Both the position numbers and the translations under genes were made by a program. The notes under the pieces are model-generated. The model did no database searches, was not told where the DNA came from, and was given only the letters and a program-made list of their open reading frames with translations. 64,000 nucleotides of DNA from SXOA01 sp051004015 (lineage in GTDB: Bacteria > Planctomycetota > Planctomycetia > Pirellulales > Pirellulaceae): assembly GCA_051004015.1 (NCBI GenBank), contig JBPCKT010000033.1, positions 6,301 to 70,300 of the forward strand, in the 5' to 3' direction. Positions within the stretch are counted from its first letter, which is position 1. Each line of letters starts with the position of its first letter. Below, piece by piece: positions 43,341 to 52,211 of this stretch.

Positions 43341-44565
43341 TCCCGGCATCTTCCCCTGCCTGTCCCTCGCCAATCCCGATGAGCCGCAAGATCGGGGTCG
43401 TTGCCAGAGTGGTCACAATGGCCATGACGACCATCATGGCGAAGACTGTCGGCGAGATGATTTCCAATTGCAGGCCGATGTTGAGGACAATCAATTCCAT
43501 CAGTCCGCGGGTGTTCATGAGAATGCCCAGGCCGGCCGAATCCCGCCAGGACAGCCCCGTCAGTTTGGCCGCGGCGAAGGAGCCGCCGAACTTGCCCGCG
43601 GTGGCGACGGCGATGATGGCCAGGCACCACAGCCAGTTTTCCCAGCCGGCGATGAGGCCGATTTCAGTCCTCATGCCGGTGTAGGCGAAGAAGGCGGGGA
43701 GGAGCAGGACGGTGACCAGGTCTTCCAGCTTGTGGCACAGGTCGATGGCGACGCGGCTGTTGTGGGGGAAGACGGCTCCGAGCAGGAATGCGCCGAAGAT
43801 GGCATGAATGCCGATCACTTCCGTCGTCAGGCAGGAGACGAGCAGGGCCAGGAAAATGAGGGCCAGCACACCTTGCGGCGGAGGCTCATCCCCGAGGCGC
43901 TGCAGCAGCCAGGTGATGAGCGGGCGAACGGCGAAGAACATGCAGGCGATGAACACCGCCGTCATCAGGGCAACGGCAATCGCCCAGCCGACTTCCGCTT
44001 GGGCAACGCCGACCACAATGGCCAGCAGGCACCACGCGGCAGCATCGTTCATGGCCGCACAGGTCAGGGCCATGACCCCCAGCGGCGAGCGGCTCATATG
44101 GCGGTCCTTGAGGATGCGTGCCAAAACGGGAAAGGCGGTGATGGACAGGGCGGCTCCCAGGAACAGCGCGAATTTCGTGAACGAAATGCTGCTCGGAGAA
44201 TGAACGGCATACATCGGCAGGGCTAGCGCGATGCCCAGTGCAAACGGTGCCGCAATGCTGGCGATGGCCGTGGTGAGAATGGCGGTCCCCCGCTCTTGCA
44301 TCACGCGCAAATCGAGTTCCAGGCCGACGACGAACATGTACAGGATGACGCCGAGCTGCGCGATGACCTCCAAGGCCGGTTTGATGGAGTCGGGAAACAG
44401 GTATTGCTGGGCCGCGGGCGAAATCGCGCCCAGCAGGGATGGGCCGAGCAGGATGCCGGCGATGACCTCGGCAATCACGGGCGGCTGGCCAATCCAGCGG
44501 AAGACGATGCCGAGCAACCGCCCGGCGATGATCACGGCAGCGAGGGCGAGGAAGAGATGGAACAT
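43279..44565 (-). CDS. CPA2-type cation/proton antiporter
   Basis: The 428-residue protein has 12-13 membrane segments of the NapA/KefB type. Family patches are GQPPVIAEVIAGILLGPSLLG, ELDLRVMQERG, FLGAALSITAFPVLARIL and MALTCAAMNDAAAW, the last holding the ion-binding acidic site; here it reads ND rather than the usual DD. LGILMNTRGLMELIVLNIG is also typical. It has no TrkA-N domain. The last 20 residues or so (RLTSIPLAVSPRQG...) are encoded by the repeat cluster, so the tail was probably acquired late. It exchanges sodium or potassium for protons. Confidence 0.9.
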   Translation of the reverse strand: MFHLFLALAAVIIAGRLLGIVFRWIGQPPVIAEVIAGILLGPSLLGAISPAAQQYLFPDSIKPALEVIAQLGVILYMFVVGLELDLRVMQERGTAILTTAIASIAAPFALGIALALPMYAVHSPSSISFTKFALFLGAALSITAFPVLARILKDRHMSRSPLGVMALTCAAMNDAAAWCLLAIVVGVAQAEVGWAIAVALMTAVFIACMFFAVRPLITWLLQRLGDEPPPQGVLALIFLALLVSCLTTEVIGIHAIFGAFLLGAVFPHNSRVAIDLCHKLEDLVTVLLLPAFFAYTGMRTEIGLIAGWENWLWCLAIIAVATAGKFGGSFAAAKLTGLSWRDSAGLGILMNTRGLMELIVLNIGLQLEIISPTVFAMMVVMAIVTTLATTPILRLIGIGEGQAGEDAGRLTSIPLAVSPRQGDSAANH

Positions 44566-44570
44566 GCAAA

Positions 44571-44624
44571 GTACTCATCACGCTCCGCGTGATGAAATCT
44601 CCTCACGCGGAGCGTGAGGAGTAC
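44571..44624. repeat. Two-hairpin REP-like element with complementary loops (copy 2)
   Basis: Hairpin one is TCATCACG-CTCCG-CGTGATGA (44575-44595). Hairpin two is CTCCTCACG-CGGAG-CGTGAGGAG (44599-44621). The outer bases GTACT and AGTAC pair. Loops are the same as in copy 1 while stems differ. The stop codon of the flavin oxidoreductase lies inside the first hairpin. Confidence 0.82.
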
Positions 44625-45840
44625 TGTTCTTGAGCGAATCGATGAGCGGGAAAACGATGTCGACATGGTCGTCGAACAGATCGCCGATGAGCAGATCCGT
44701 GAGGAGTCCCTTATGTTCCGGATAGTGCTTGACGAATCGCCCGAAGCTGAAGCCTTCGTAGAATTCGACCACCAGTCGCCGCATCCGCTCCATCCCCTTC
44801 ACGAACTCCGGCTCCCACTTGCCGAGTTGCTGGCCCGTGGTGTCGCCGGCGGCCAGTCCTTCGCAGACGGCATCGGCAGCCATCTGCCCGGATTTGAGGG
44901 CCAGCAGCACGCCCGAGGAATAGAGCGGATCGAGAAAGCCGAAGGCGTCGCCGATGAGCACCCAGCCGTCGCCGGCCGCTTGCTTGGCGCGGTAGGAGTA
45001 TTCCTTGGCGGCGAAGAACTGGCTACAGCGTTTGCCTGGTGCGATCCGCTGCTTGACGGCGGGGCAGCGCTCCACCTCTTCGAAATAGACTTTTTCGAAA
45101 TCCTTGCCGGGGCGATTCTTGAAAAGATAGTCGTAGCCGGCGACGACGCCGACGCTGACGATGTTGTCGTGCAGCGGGATGTACCAGAACCAGCCTTGCT
45201 TCCCCTGCACTTGCAGGACGATGGTCGCCCCTTCGTCCCGCTCCGTATCGCGGTAGGCCCCTTCCCAGTAGGTCCAGCAGGCGGACTTCTTCAGCAGGGG
45301 ATCCCATTCGCGGAGGTTGAGCCGACTTTGAATCATGGAGCTTTGGCCGCTGGCGTCGACAACGACGTCGGCGTGGACGGTCTCTTCCTGGCCATCCTCC
45401 CGCAGGATGCGGACGCCCGTCGCCCGGCTGCCGTCGAAGAGGACTTCCAGCACGCGCACCCCTTCCTGCACGTCCACCCCGTGCTCGCGGGCATTTTGCA
45501 GCATCAGGTGGTCGAATTCGCTCCGCCGCACCTGCCAGGTTTGCGAACATTCGTGCGGCTTATGATCGACGAAGTAAAACGGCTCGGAGAGCCGGCCGGA
45601 CTGGCTGACGAACTGCACGCTGTATTTTTTGACGAAGTGGCTCCCCTTCATCTTCGGCAGCATGTTCAGCCGCTTGAGGATCCAGTAAGTCTCCGGGATG
45701 AGCGATTCGCCGATGTGAAAGCGGGGAAAGTGTTCGCGCTCAAACAGCCGCACCTGATGCCCCTGCTGGGCGATAAGCGTGGAGGCAGTGGACCCGGCGG
45801 GGCCGCCGCCGATGACAATGACGCGGGGGTTTGTGGACAT
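44578..45840 (-). CDS. FAD-dependent oxidoreductase (halogenase/geranylgeranyl-reductase-like)
   Basis: The 420-residue protein starts with the FAD motif VIVIGGGPAGSTASTLIAQ. It has FHIGESLIPETYWILKRL, the GES motif of the tryptophan-halogenase/geranylgeranyl-reductase group, and GWVLIGDAFGFLDPLYSSGV near 300, the second FAD site. The halogenase WxWxIP is represented by GWFWYIPLHD. The lysine expected in true halogenases was not identified, so a monooxygenase or reductase role is as likely. The C-terminal NSTPHAPREEISSRGA is encoded by the two-hairpin element and so is probably not native. Confidence 0.85.
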   Translation of the reverse strand: MSTNPRVIVIGGGPAGSTASTLIAQQGHQVRLFEREHFPRFHIGESLIPETYWILKRLNMLPKMKGSHFVKKYSVQFVSQSGRLSEPFYFVDHKPHECSQTWQVRRSEFDHLMLQNAREHGVDVQEGVRVLEVLFDGSRATGVRILREDGQEETVHADVVVDASGQSSMIQSRLNLREWDPLLKKSACWTYWEGAYRDTERDEGATIVLQVQGKQGWFWYIPLHDNIVSVGVVAGYDYLFKNRPGKDFEKVYFEEVERCPAVKQRIAPGKRCSQFFAAKEYSYRAKQAAGDGWVLIGDAFGFLDPLYSSGVLLALKSGQMAADAVCEGLAAGDTTGQQLGKWEPEFVKGMERMRRLVVEFYEGFSFGRFVKHYPEHKGLLTDLLIGDLFDDHVDIVFPLIDSLKNSTPHAPREEISSRGA

Positions 45841-45976
45841 GGATTTTTCTCGCCGCGAGGCAGGAGGGCGTTTTGCTGTACCCGCATTCTATCCCACCGG
45901 CCAAATAGATGTCAAGACAATAGTTGTTTAGACAAGTGTTTGGTGTGCCGCAAACCGCTTCCGCGGCACCTGGCCG

Positions 45977-46297
45977 CTACTTGGTATTGTCCACAAGCGC
46001 CGCTTCGTTCGTCGAGTCGAAGCCGACGACAATGTTATGCCCCTTCGGGGAATGCTCCCACTTTTTGAATTCGAGTTTCCCGTCCTTGGCCGCGTCGTAA
46101 CTGGCGGGAGCGGAGGCGGCTACTGCGGGTCCAAGGATGGCCTCGATTTCCGTGAGCTTCATACCAGGTTTCACCTTCTTGATGTTCTTCAGCGTGACCT
46201 TGTCATTCACCGGCCCACTCGGACCGCAGCCAAGCACGAAAGAAACGGCCAGAATGAGTGGAGCCAGACACAGAATTCGAACATGGTTGGCAGTCAT
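45977..46297 (-). CDS. Small lipoprotein with BamE/SmpA-like domain
   Basis: The ATG at 46297 gives a 106-residue product with a lipoprotein signal (LIL AVSFVLGC lipobox, Cys at about 24). The mature part, KVTLKNIKKVKPGMKLTEIEAILG, carries the 'GMSxxEVxxxLG' pattern of the BamE/SmpA-like fold, used in outer-membrane assembly and in beta-lactamase-inhibitor proteins. It should sit in the periplasm, anchored to a membrane. A TTG four codons upstream is a weaker start. Confidence 0.75.
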   Translation of the reverse strand: MTANHVRILCLAPLILAVSFVLGCGPSGPVNDKVTLKNIKKVKPGMKLTEIEAILGPAVAASAPASYDAAKDGKLEFKKWEHSPKGHNIVVGFDSTNEAALVDNTK

Positions 46298-46332
46298 CGG
46301 GATTTCCAAGATGGAGGAATGAACAGAATGAA

Positions 46333-48282
46333 TTAACGGAAGTCTTCATCAAAAAAGCCGGCTCGTAGCACCTTCTCCTCCGCAGGCGCGGCAGCGTCGC
46401 GACTGGGATCGATCTCCAAAATGGCCCAGTCTCCCCAACGGGGAAAGAGCAGGTAGTTGACCTTGCTCAGCTCCGCTTCGCGGAAGGTGTGACCACTGTT
46501 GAGGACGATATATCGTTGTGCGCCGCCAGAAACAATGATTTGCTGCTCTTCGGTGCGTAGTGGGTTCAGGGCGATGAGTGCGGGGACGTGATCTGCCGCT
46601 GTGTGTTCCTGGCCAGCGAGCGTCACCTTCTCCGGCGTCCACTTCAGCGGCAGCTTGGGGAGAGCCTTGGCAATCCACGAATTGCTGCCAGGGTCGCCGA
46701 AGAGGATCAGGTTTTTTTGGCTAAGTTCCTCCTCGGTCACAGCGGTGTCGTCTTTGACGGGCAAATCGCCGCGAAAGTAACGGTGCCATTCCTCGGCAAA
46801 CCGCTTGAGGCTCGCCTTGGCATAATCATCGGCCCCCTTGTTCCAAGGCTTTCCGGTACCCCGGACGCAGAGAAAGGGCTTCGTAAACGCATCGTCGATC
46901 GGGCCCTGCAAGCCAGGACGCTTGCCGGAGTTCCTGGGAGCGTCATATTTCCAGCCCTCCTTCGTTCGTGAGAACTCGGCGTAGGTCAGTTTGTACTTTC
47001 CCTTAACCTCCGGCGGTTGCAGTTCGATTTTTCCAATTCGCACTTTCGGGCGCCATAGGACAATAGCAAATCTTGTGATATTTGTCGGCTCATCCACTTC
47101 GACCGTGTCGTCTTTGATTCTCGCCGAGATTTCCGCGCGTGCGTAATGCTTCTCCAGCCCCAGCACCTGCAGCCAGTGGCAGCGGCTGTATTTGAGAGTC
47201 CACGTGACGAATCGCAGTTCGGTCGGCTGGCGATTGATACCCTTGTCCGCATACTCGCCTATCCGTTTCATTTGCTCGGCATGCGTGATCGGATCGATGA
47301 CGTGCCCAGTGCCGGGGGAGATGAGGTTGACCATCGTCAGCCCCTCCTTCTTCATCGCCTCCCCCATGATGACGTGAGCCTGGAAGAAAACGTCCTTCTC
47401 CCCCATGCAGGCAATCGCGGGGACAACGCTCGCGTTTGCGGCGTAATCCACGCTGTCCAGCATGTGCAACCCCAGCTCCTGATACTCCGGCAGCGGGCCG
47501 ACCTTCACAAAGTTCGGCAGCGGCGTTTCGGAAAACTTGTGCGTATCGACATAGCCGCAGTAGGGGCCGAGGGCGACGAAATAGTCCGGATGCTTAAGTC
47601 CGAGATGCCAGGTACCGGAAGCACCCATCGACATGCCGCGAAGGACGATGCGGTCTTGGTCGATGTTGTAGCGGCTGCAGACGTCAAAAATTGCTTCGAA
47701 GACATCCGTCTCGCCCGCCCAGCGATAGCAATTCTCCACGCGGCCCAGCGGATGCAGCTCGATGAACGGGGCCTGGGGCGTCGAGGCGCTATCTCCATCC
47801 CCTTCGTCGAACCGCGCGATAAACCGCAGCTCGCTCATTCCCACCGGACGCGTGCTGCCGTGCAGGACGACATCCAGTCGCATCTTATTCTCTGGGTGAT
47901 AATTCTTCGGAACGATGAGTCCGTACGGTTGAACCGAGTTGTCGACGCGCGAGAGGTACCCCAAAGCGACCTTGCCGAGGCGAGTCTTCCAGGGATAGGT
48001 CTTCTCAGCCACAGCTTGGGCTCGCTCGTTGCCTCGCTCGATAGCCTTTTTCAAAAGCGTGACATCCGCCGGCGTGAATTCCTGGTCGTATTTCAGAGCC
48101 CAGGTGAGTCCCTTGGCAAAAATGGCGGCATCAACAACTTCCGGTAAGGCCGCGACTTCCTTTTCCAGCGAGGCCAGATCGTCCGAGATCGATTTCCGTT
48201 CGTTCTCTGCGAGCGGCTTGGCCTGGCCAAACGCGAGGCTTCCGCACAAGAGAACCGCAATCGACAATAGAACGTGTTTCAT
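46333..48282 (-). CDS. Secreted alpha/beta-hydrolase (esterase/peptidase-like)
   Basis: The product from the ATG at 48282 has 649 residues with a signal peptide (MKHVLLSIAVLLCGSLAFGQA). The hydrolase core has the nucleophile elbow RGMSMGASGTWHLG (GxSxG) and the oxyanion side MRLDVVLHGS. VNLISPGTGHVID probably holds the catalytic histidine. The region after about residue 390 (WTLKYSRCHWLQVLGLEKHY) is a beta-rich extra domain seen in planctomycete relatives of prolyl-oligopeptidase-like esterases. The protein is likely periplasmic or secreted and cleaves ester or peptide bonds of unknown compounds. Confidence 0.85.
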   Translation of the reverse strand: MKHVLLSIAVLLCGSLAFGQAKPLAENERKSISDDLASLEKEVAALPEVVDAAIFAKGLTWALKYDQEFTPADVTLLKKAIERGNERAQAVAEKTYPWKTRLGKVALGYLSRVDNSVQPYGLIVPKNYHPENKMRLDVVLHGSTRPVGMSELRFIARFDEGDGDSASTPQAPFIELHPLGRVENCYRWAGETDVFEAIFDVCSRYNIDQDRIVLRGMSMGASGTWHLGLKHPDYFVALGPYCGYVDTHKFSETPLPNFVKVGPLPEYQELGLHMLDSVDYAANASVVPAIACMGEKDVFFQAHVIMGEAMKKEGLTMVNLISPGTGHVIDPITHAEQMKRIGEYADKGINRQPTELRFVTWTLKYSRCHWLQVLGLEKHYARAEISARIKDDTVEVDEPTNITRFAIVLWRPKVRIGKIELQPPEVKGKYKLTYAEFSRTKEGWKYDAPRNSGKRPGLQGPIDDAFTKPFLCVRGTGKPWNKGADDYAKASLKRFAEEWHRYFRGDLPVKDDTAVTEEELSQKNLILFGDPGSNSWIAKALPKLPLKWTPEKVTLAGQEHTAADHVPALIALNPLRTEEQQIIVSGGAQRYIVLNSGHTFREAELSKVNYLLFPRWGDWAILEIDPSRDAAAPAEEKVLRAGFFDEDFR

Positions 48283-48408
48283 GCGGTAGCTTTCAGATTG
48301 CGAACAGAAGGAAACTAAGGAAACGAAGAAAGGCATTCGATCGCTTTGACTTTACCTTCGTTTGCTTCGTTCCCTTCTGTTCAGATTCTTCTGTTCAATT
48401 TCGTAACG

Positions 48409-49512
48409 TCATTCCTCCGCCACGTTTACAAACACCTTCAGCGCCGACTTCTCTTCGACGAGCAGCCGCATCATTTCCTGATAGTTGTCCAGGCCATTCA
48501 CCGGATTGGTGAGAATCCTCTGCAGCACCCCGGGAAACATCATTTCGCCGAGGGCGAGGTCCTTGATGCCCATTTCAAAGTGCTCACGGTTACCGTTGAC
48601 CGAGCCGAGCAGGAGCTTGTTACCGAGGACCCAGTCGATGTTGATCTTGTCGGCTGGAATCTGATGCACCCGCTTGCCGCCGGTAATGCTCACCCACACT
48701 AGCACGCCGTTGTGCCCCAGGTACTCCATGGAATTGAAAGCGACCTCGCTGTTGCCGCTGGAATCGAGAATGATGTCCGCCTTGCCGACCTTCTTAACCA
48801 GCGTCTCCAGCGGCGTCTCTTGCATGCTGACGTAGGTGGCCTCCAGCCCCTGCACAATCTGGCTGCTGAGCGTGCCGGGTTTGCTGCGGGCGCAGGTGTA
48901 AACTTCCAGCCCCTTGAGCTTGAGGACCAGCGTGGCCAGCAGGCCGATTTGCCCCGCCCCCATGACGAACGCCCGTTGCGGCCGCCAGACCTTCATCCGC
49001 CGCTGGGCTTCGTAGGCCTGAAACACCGCCTTGGCCGCGCAGCTCATCGGCTCCATCAGGACGTGCAGGTGTTTGAGCCCCTGGGGAATGCGGACGATGT
49101 ATTCCTCCTCATCGACAAAGTACTCCGTCAGGTAGCCGTGCCGCAGGTTGATGCCCCGCTCGTAGTACGTCTCCTCGCTGGTCATGTCGTTGGTGCCGAT
49201 CAGATCGTAGATCGATCCACCCGGCCGGCGAACCGTGGCGGTGACGTAGTCACCCGGCTTCACGCGACGGACGTTCGGGCCGACCTCGACTACTTTGCCG
49301 AACGATTCGTGTCCCATGACCAGATGCTTGTCTCCCGTCGGTGCATTCCCGTACAGGGCCTCGTTGATCTCCCGGTCCGTCGCATCCACGCCGACCTTGA
49401 GCACTTTCACCAGCACCCCTTTGCCATCGGGAATTTGCCCGACCGAAGGGCGCGGAATGTCTTCCAGATGGACGCTATTCTTCTGGCCGGGATAGACGGC
49501 AATGGCTTTCAT
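48409..49512 (-). CDS. Zinc-dependent glucose 1-dehydrogenase-like MDR enzyme
   Basis: The 367-residue protein belongs to the medium-chain dehydrogenase family. It has GHESFGKVVEVGPNVRRVK (the GHE motif) and LMEPMSCAAKAVFQAYE, typical of archaeal glucose dehydrogenase. AFVMGAGQIGLLATLVLK is the NAD(P) loop and the C-terminal domain resembles Glu_dehyd_C. The catalytic-zinc cysteine of alcohol dehydrogenases is replaced by Asp in VGVDATDREI, as in glucose dehydrogenases. It oxidises a sugar or polyol with NAD(P). Confidence 0.88.
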   Translation of the reverse strand: MKAIAVYPGQKNSVHLEDIPRPSVGQIPDGKGVLVKVLKVGVDATDREINEALYGNAPTGDKHLVMGHESFGKVVEVGPNVRRVKPGDYVTATVRRPGGSIYDLIGTNDMTSEETYYERGINLRHGYLTEYFVDEEEYIVRIPQGLKHLHVLMEPMSCAAKAVFQAYEAQRRMKVWRPQRAFVMGAGQIGLLATLVLKLKGLEVYTCARSKPGTLSSQIVQGLEATYVSMQETPLETLVKKVGKADIILDSSGNSEVAFNSMEYLGHNGVLVWVSITGGKRVHQIPADKINIDWVLGNKLLLGSVNGNREHFEMGIKDLALGEMMFPGVLQRILTNPVNGLDNYQEMMRLLVEEKSALKVFVNVAEE

Positions 49513-49620
49513 AACGAGCTCGGCAGGTGGCAGGTGGCGCGCCCACGGCTTTGCGTGGTCGTGAGAACGACGGTTATGGTATCACACCGGGAACAGCACG
49601 GGAGAGGCGGCCTCGAAGCT

Positions 49621-51324
49621 TCAAGTCGCCAGCTTCGTCGCCGCCCAAACCGCCAGTTTTTCGCGGAAGATCTTGGCGTTGTGGCGAATGTCTGTCGGCA
49701 ACGTGTCCATCAAGAAAAAGTCCTTGATGCTCAACGTGTGGGTGTGCTTCGCGGCGAGGGCTGCCAGTTCGGAGATCAACTGCTGTCTGTCCTGCTCATC
49801 CCGCGGCCGTTTCTCCGGCCAGGGCTCGGCAATGATCACCGGACGCTGCTGACCCGGAGTGCCGACGCCGACAAGGGCCGAACGATAGATCCGCTCGTGC
49901 TGGTTGAAAATGGACTCACAGGGAATGGTAAACAGCGTGCCGCTGGCCATGATCACGCGGTGGCTCTTACGTCCGCAGAACCAGAACCGCTGGCTCCAAT
50001 CATCGGCATCAGCAGGCGGTTCCAAGTAACCAACGTCCCCCATCCGGTGCCAGAACTCCTCGCCGTCCTTAATCTTGTGCAGGGCGTTTGCATCCACTCG
50101 CGTGACGTACTCCGTGGTCACCACGCCCCCTTGCACGATCAACTCGCCAATCTTGCCAGGAGACAGCTCTTCCGCCCGATCGAGTGTGGCAATCGGGCCG
50201 TCGGTGATGCGGATGACCTTCCATTCCATGCCGGGAAAACGCCGGCCAACGCAGGTTCCCGCTCCCTCCGCGCTCTTGGCCGCGGTCTGGGCTAGGACTT
50301 CGCTGGCGGCAATCGACGCCACCGGCAGCGACTCCGTCGCGCCGTAGGGAGTATGCACGTCTCCATCCGGCGCAATGGCGTTCTTCATTCGCCGCAGCAC
50401 ATGCGGCGGCACCGGTGCGCCGGCCGAGAGCACTCGTTTCAGCGTCGGCAGTACGATCTTTCGCTCCTCGCAGTAACGGCCGACGACGTTCCACAGCGCC
50501 GGTGACCCGAAGGCCTGCGTGACTTTCCAATCGTTGACGTGGTCGATGATGTTCCGCGGATTGACCTTCGCCGGGCGAGTCGGGTCCATCTCGGGAAGGA
50601 CGGTCGTTACCCCCATCGCGCAATTGAACAGGGCAAACAGCGGGAACCCGGGCAGATCGATTTCGCCAGGCTGAATCTGGTAGAAGTCCCGAATCTCATC
50701 GACCTGCTGATTGAAATTACCGTGCCGGTATAGCACGCCTTTTGGCGGACCCGTGCTGCCGGTGGTGAAGATGATGGCGGCGGCATCGCTCCCTTTCGTC
50801 GCCGCGGGCTGAAAGTTCTTGAGCATGCCGGACCGTAACTGGGCAATGGTCTTGCCACCCCAGAACCAGCGCCGTCCGATGGTGACGTTGTACCTAGCCC
50901 TGGGGAACCGCCAGCGAAGCAGGGCCCGCACCGCCTGCGCCAGCGGGACACCGACAAATCCCTCCGGCTCACTTTCGGACAGGCATTGGACCAGGTTGCC
51001 GCGACCCATACCCGGATCAATGAGGACCGTCACGACCCCCGCTTTGAACATGCCAAATACGAGCGAGATGAAATCGATGCTCGGCGGCACCAAGAGCGCT
51101 AGCCGCGTGCCAGGTCGCACGCCCATGGACTGCAAACCGGCGGCCAGCAGGTTGCTATCGTCGTCGAGCTGCTTGAATGTCACTTGCTCGTAGCGGAACT
51201 TGCCTGTGGCATCGCGTCCTTGGGGCATTGCCACGGCCACGCCATGGGGGTCGCGACGAGCCGTCTCGCTGAGGCGGAAGCCGACGTTGATGATTTCGCC
51301 GGGCGCGGTCATCGGGCCTTGCAC
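49621..51324 (-). CDS. AMP-forming acyl ligase, OleC/fatty-acyl-CoA ligase-like
   Basis: The 567-residue protein is an ANL-superfamily adenylating enzyme. Core motif A3 is AAIIFTTGSTGPPKGVLYRH. A5 is TPYGATESLP, and VGYLE with FCGRKSHRVI represents A7/A8. The C-terminal lysine region is PTDIRHNAKIFREKL. The layout resembles the planctomycete fatty-acid ligase/OleC group, which makes beta-lactones from beta-hydroxy acids; a general acyl-CoA ligase is equally possible, as no oleA, oleB or oleD is adjacent. It overlaps the RimK-like gene by 16 bases, indicating an operon. Confidence 0.88.
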   Translation of the reverse strand: MQGPMTAPGEIINVGFRLSETARRDPHGVAVAMPQGRDATGKFRYEQVTFKQLDDDSNLLAAGLQSMGVRPGTRLALLVPPSIDFISLVFGMFKAGVVTVLIDPGMGRGNLVQCLSESEPEGFVGVPLAQAVRALLRWRFPRARYNVTIGRRWFWGGKTIAQLRSGMLKNFQPAATKGSDAAAIIFTTGSTGPPKGVLYRHGNFNQQVDEIRDFYQIQPGEIDLPGFPLFALFNCAMGVTTVLPEMDPTRPAKVNPRNIIDHVNDWKVTQAFGSPALWNVVGRYCEERKIVLPTLKRVLSAGAPVPPHVLRRMKNAIAPDGDVHTPYGATESLPVASIAASEVLAQTAAKSAEGAGTCVGRRFPGMEWKVIRITDGPIATLDRAEELSPGKIGELIVQGGVVTTEYVTRVDANALHKIKDGEEFWHRMGDVGYLEPPADADDWSQRFWFCGRKSHRVIMASGTLFTIPCESIFNQHERIYRSALVGVGTPGQQRPVIIAEPWPEKRPRDEQDRQQLISELAALAAKHTHTLSIKDFFLMDTLPTDIRHNAKIFREKLAVWAATKLAT

Positions 51325-52193
51325 CTCGCCGCGACGAACTCCAGCACTCTCGCGGCAACGTCTACCTCCAGCGTCCGGGCCAGCGCTTTCCAGCCAGGGA
51401 CGGCGTTAACTTCCAGCACGTAGAGCCGGCCATCCTTGCCGGGAAGGACATCAACGCCGGCCAGTGGAGCGCCGACGGAGTCGGCGGCTCGATGCGCTAA
51501 GTCAGCAAGCTCCGGAGTCAATTCCAGCCGCTCCGACTTGGCACCGCGGCTGACGTTGGTGCGCCAGTCGAGCGGGTTGCGGCGCTTCATGGCGAGGATT
51601 TCGTCGCCGATCACGAGCAGCCGCAGGTCGCAGCCTTCGTGCTCGATGAATTCCTGGACATACAGGACCGCACCAAGCTGCGTGAGCATCTTGAAGGCCC
51701 GCAGGGCCAGTGCGGGATCATTGAGCCGCGTGATGCCGCGGCCTTCGCTGCCGAAGAGCGGCTTCACCACGACGTCGCCGCCGAGTATTTCAAAGGCGGC
51801 CATCGCGTCATCCGGCGTCTGGCAGGTGATAGTCCGCGGAGTGAGCAGGCCGGCTGCTTGCAGCTTGGCCGATGTGAGGTACTTGTCGACTGCCGCTTCC
51901 ACGGCCCGCGCTGGGTTGATAACGCAGATGCCCTGCGCTTCCAGCCGGGCCAGGCAGTCCATGCGGAACACGACCTGCTCCAGCGAGCCGGGTGGCATCG
52001 TGCGGACGAGCACGGCGTCGAACTGCGTCAGCTCGTGTTCGCCGGAGAAGACTCGTGTGGTCTTCGTGCCGCCAATCTCCGCGGCAATCTGGCTGAATGC
52101 AACTTGCGTCAACTCGTGGCGCTGAGCCGCCGCCGCGCGAGCGAGATCCCGCAGGTACCAGCTTTCGAGATCGGCGAGAACGGCAAATCTCAT
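51309..52193 (-). CDS. RimK-like ATP-grasp glutamate ligase
   Basis: The 294-residue protein has an ATP-grasp fold with RimK/MptN-type marks. VVVKPLFGSEGRGI is the glycine-rich ATP loop with its lysine, followed by YVQEFIEHEGCDLRLLVIGD and DVLPGKDGRLYVLEVNAVPGW, which holds the metal-binding Glu and Asn. Such enzymes add glutamate to a protein or cofactor tail. The next gene upstream codes for methenyl-H4MPT cyclohydrolase and lies 18 bases away. Relatives in methylotrophs are found in H4MPT gene clusters, so polyglutamylation of the pterin cofactor is the best guess. Confidence 0.9.
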   Translation of the reverse strand: MRFAVLADLESWYLRDLARAAAAQRHELTQVAFSQIAAEIGGTKTTRVFSGEHELTQFDAVLVRTMPPGSLEQVVFRMDCLARLEAQGICVINPARAVEAAVDKYLTSAKLQAAGLLTPRTITCQTPDDAMAAFEILGGDVVVKPLFGSEGRGITRLNDPALALRAFKMLTQLGAVLYVQEFIEHEGCDLRLLVIGDEILAMKRRNPLDWRTNVSRGAKSERLELTPELADLAHRAADSVGAPLAGVDVLPGKDGRLYVLEVNAVPGWKALARTLEVDVAARVLEFVAARCKAR

Positions 52194-52211
52194 GGTCTTG
52201 AAGCAATTCGC

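Noticed and set aside
44578..45840. Assignment as a true tryptophan halogenase
   Set aside because: FAD motifs and the GES motif fit the wider family, but the catalytic lysine could not be placed and no biosynthetic cluster is around it.
49621..51324. Olefin (ole) biosynthesis cluster
   Set aside because: Only the OleC-like ligase is present; no thiolase, hydrolase or OleD-type reductase is encoded nearby.
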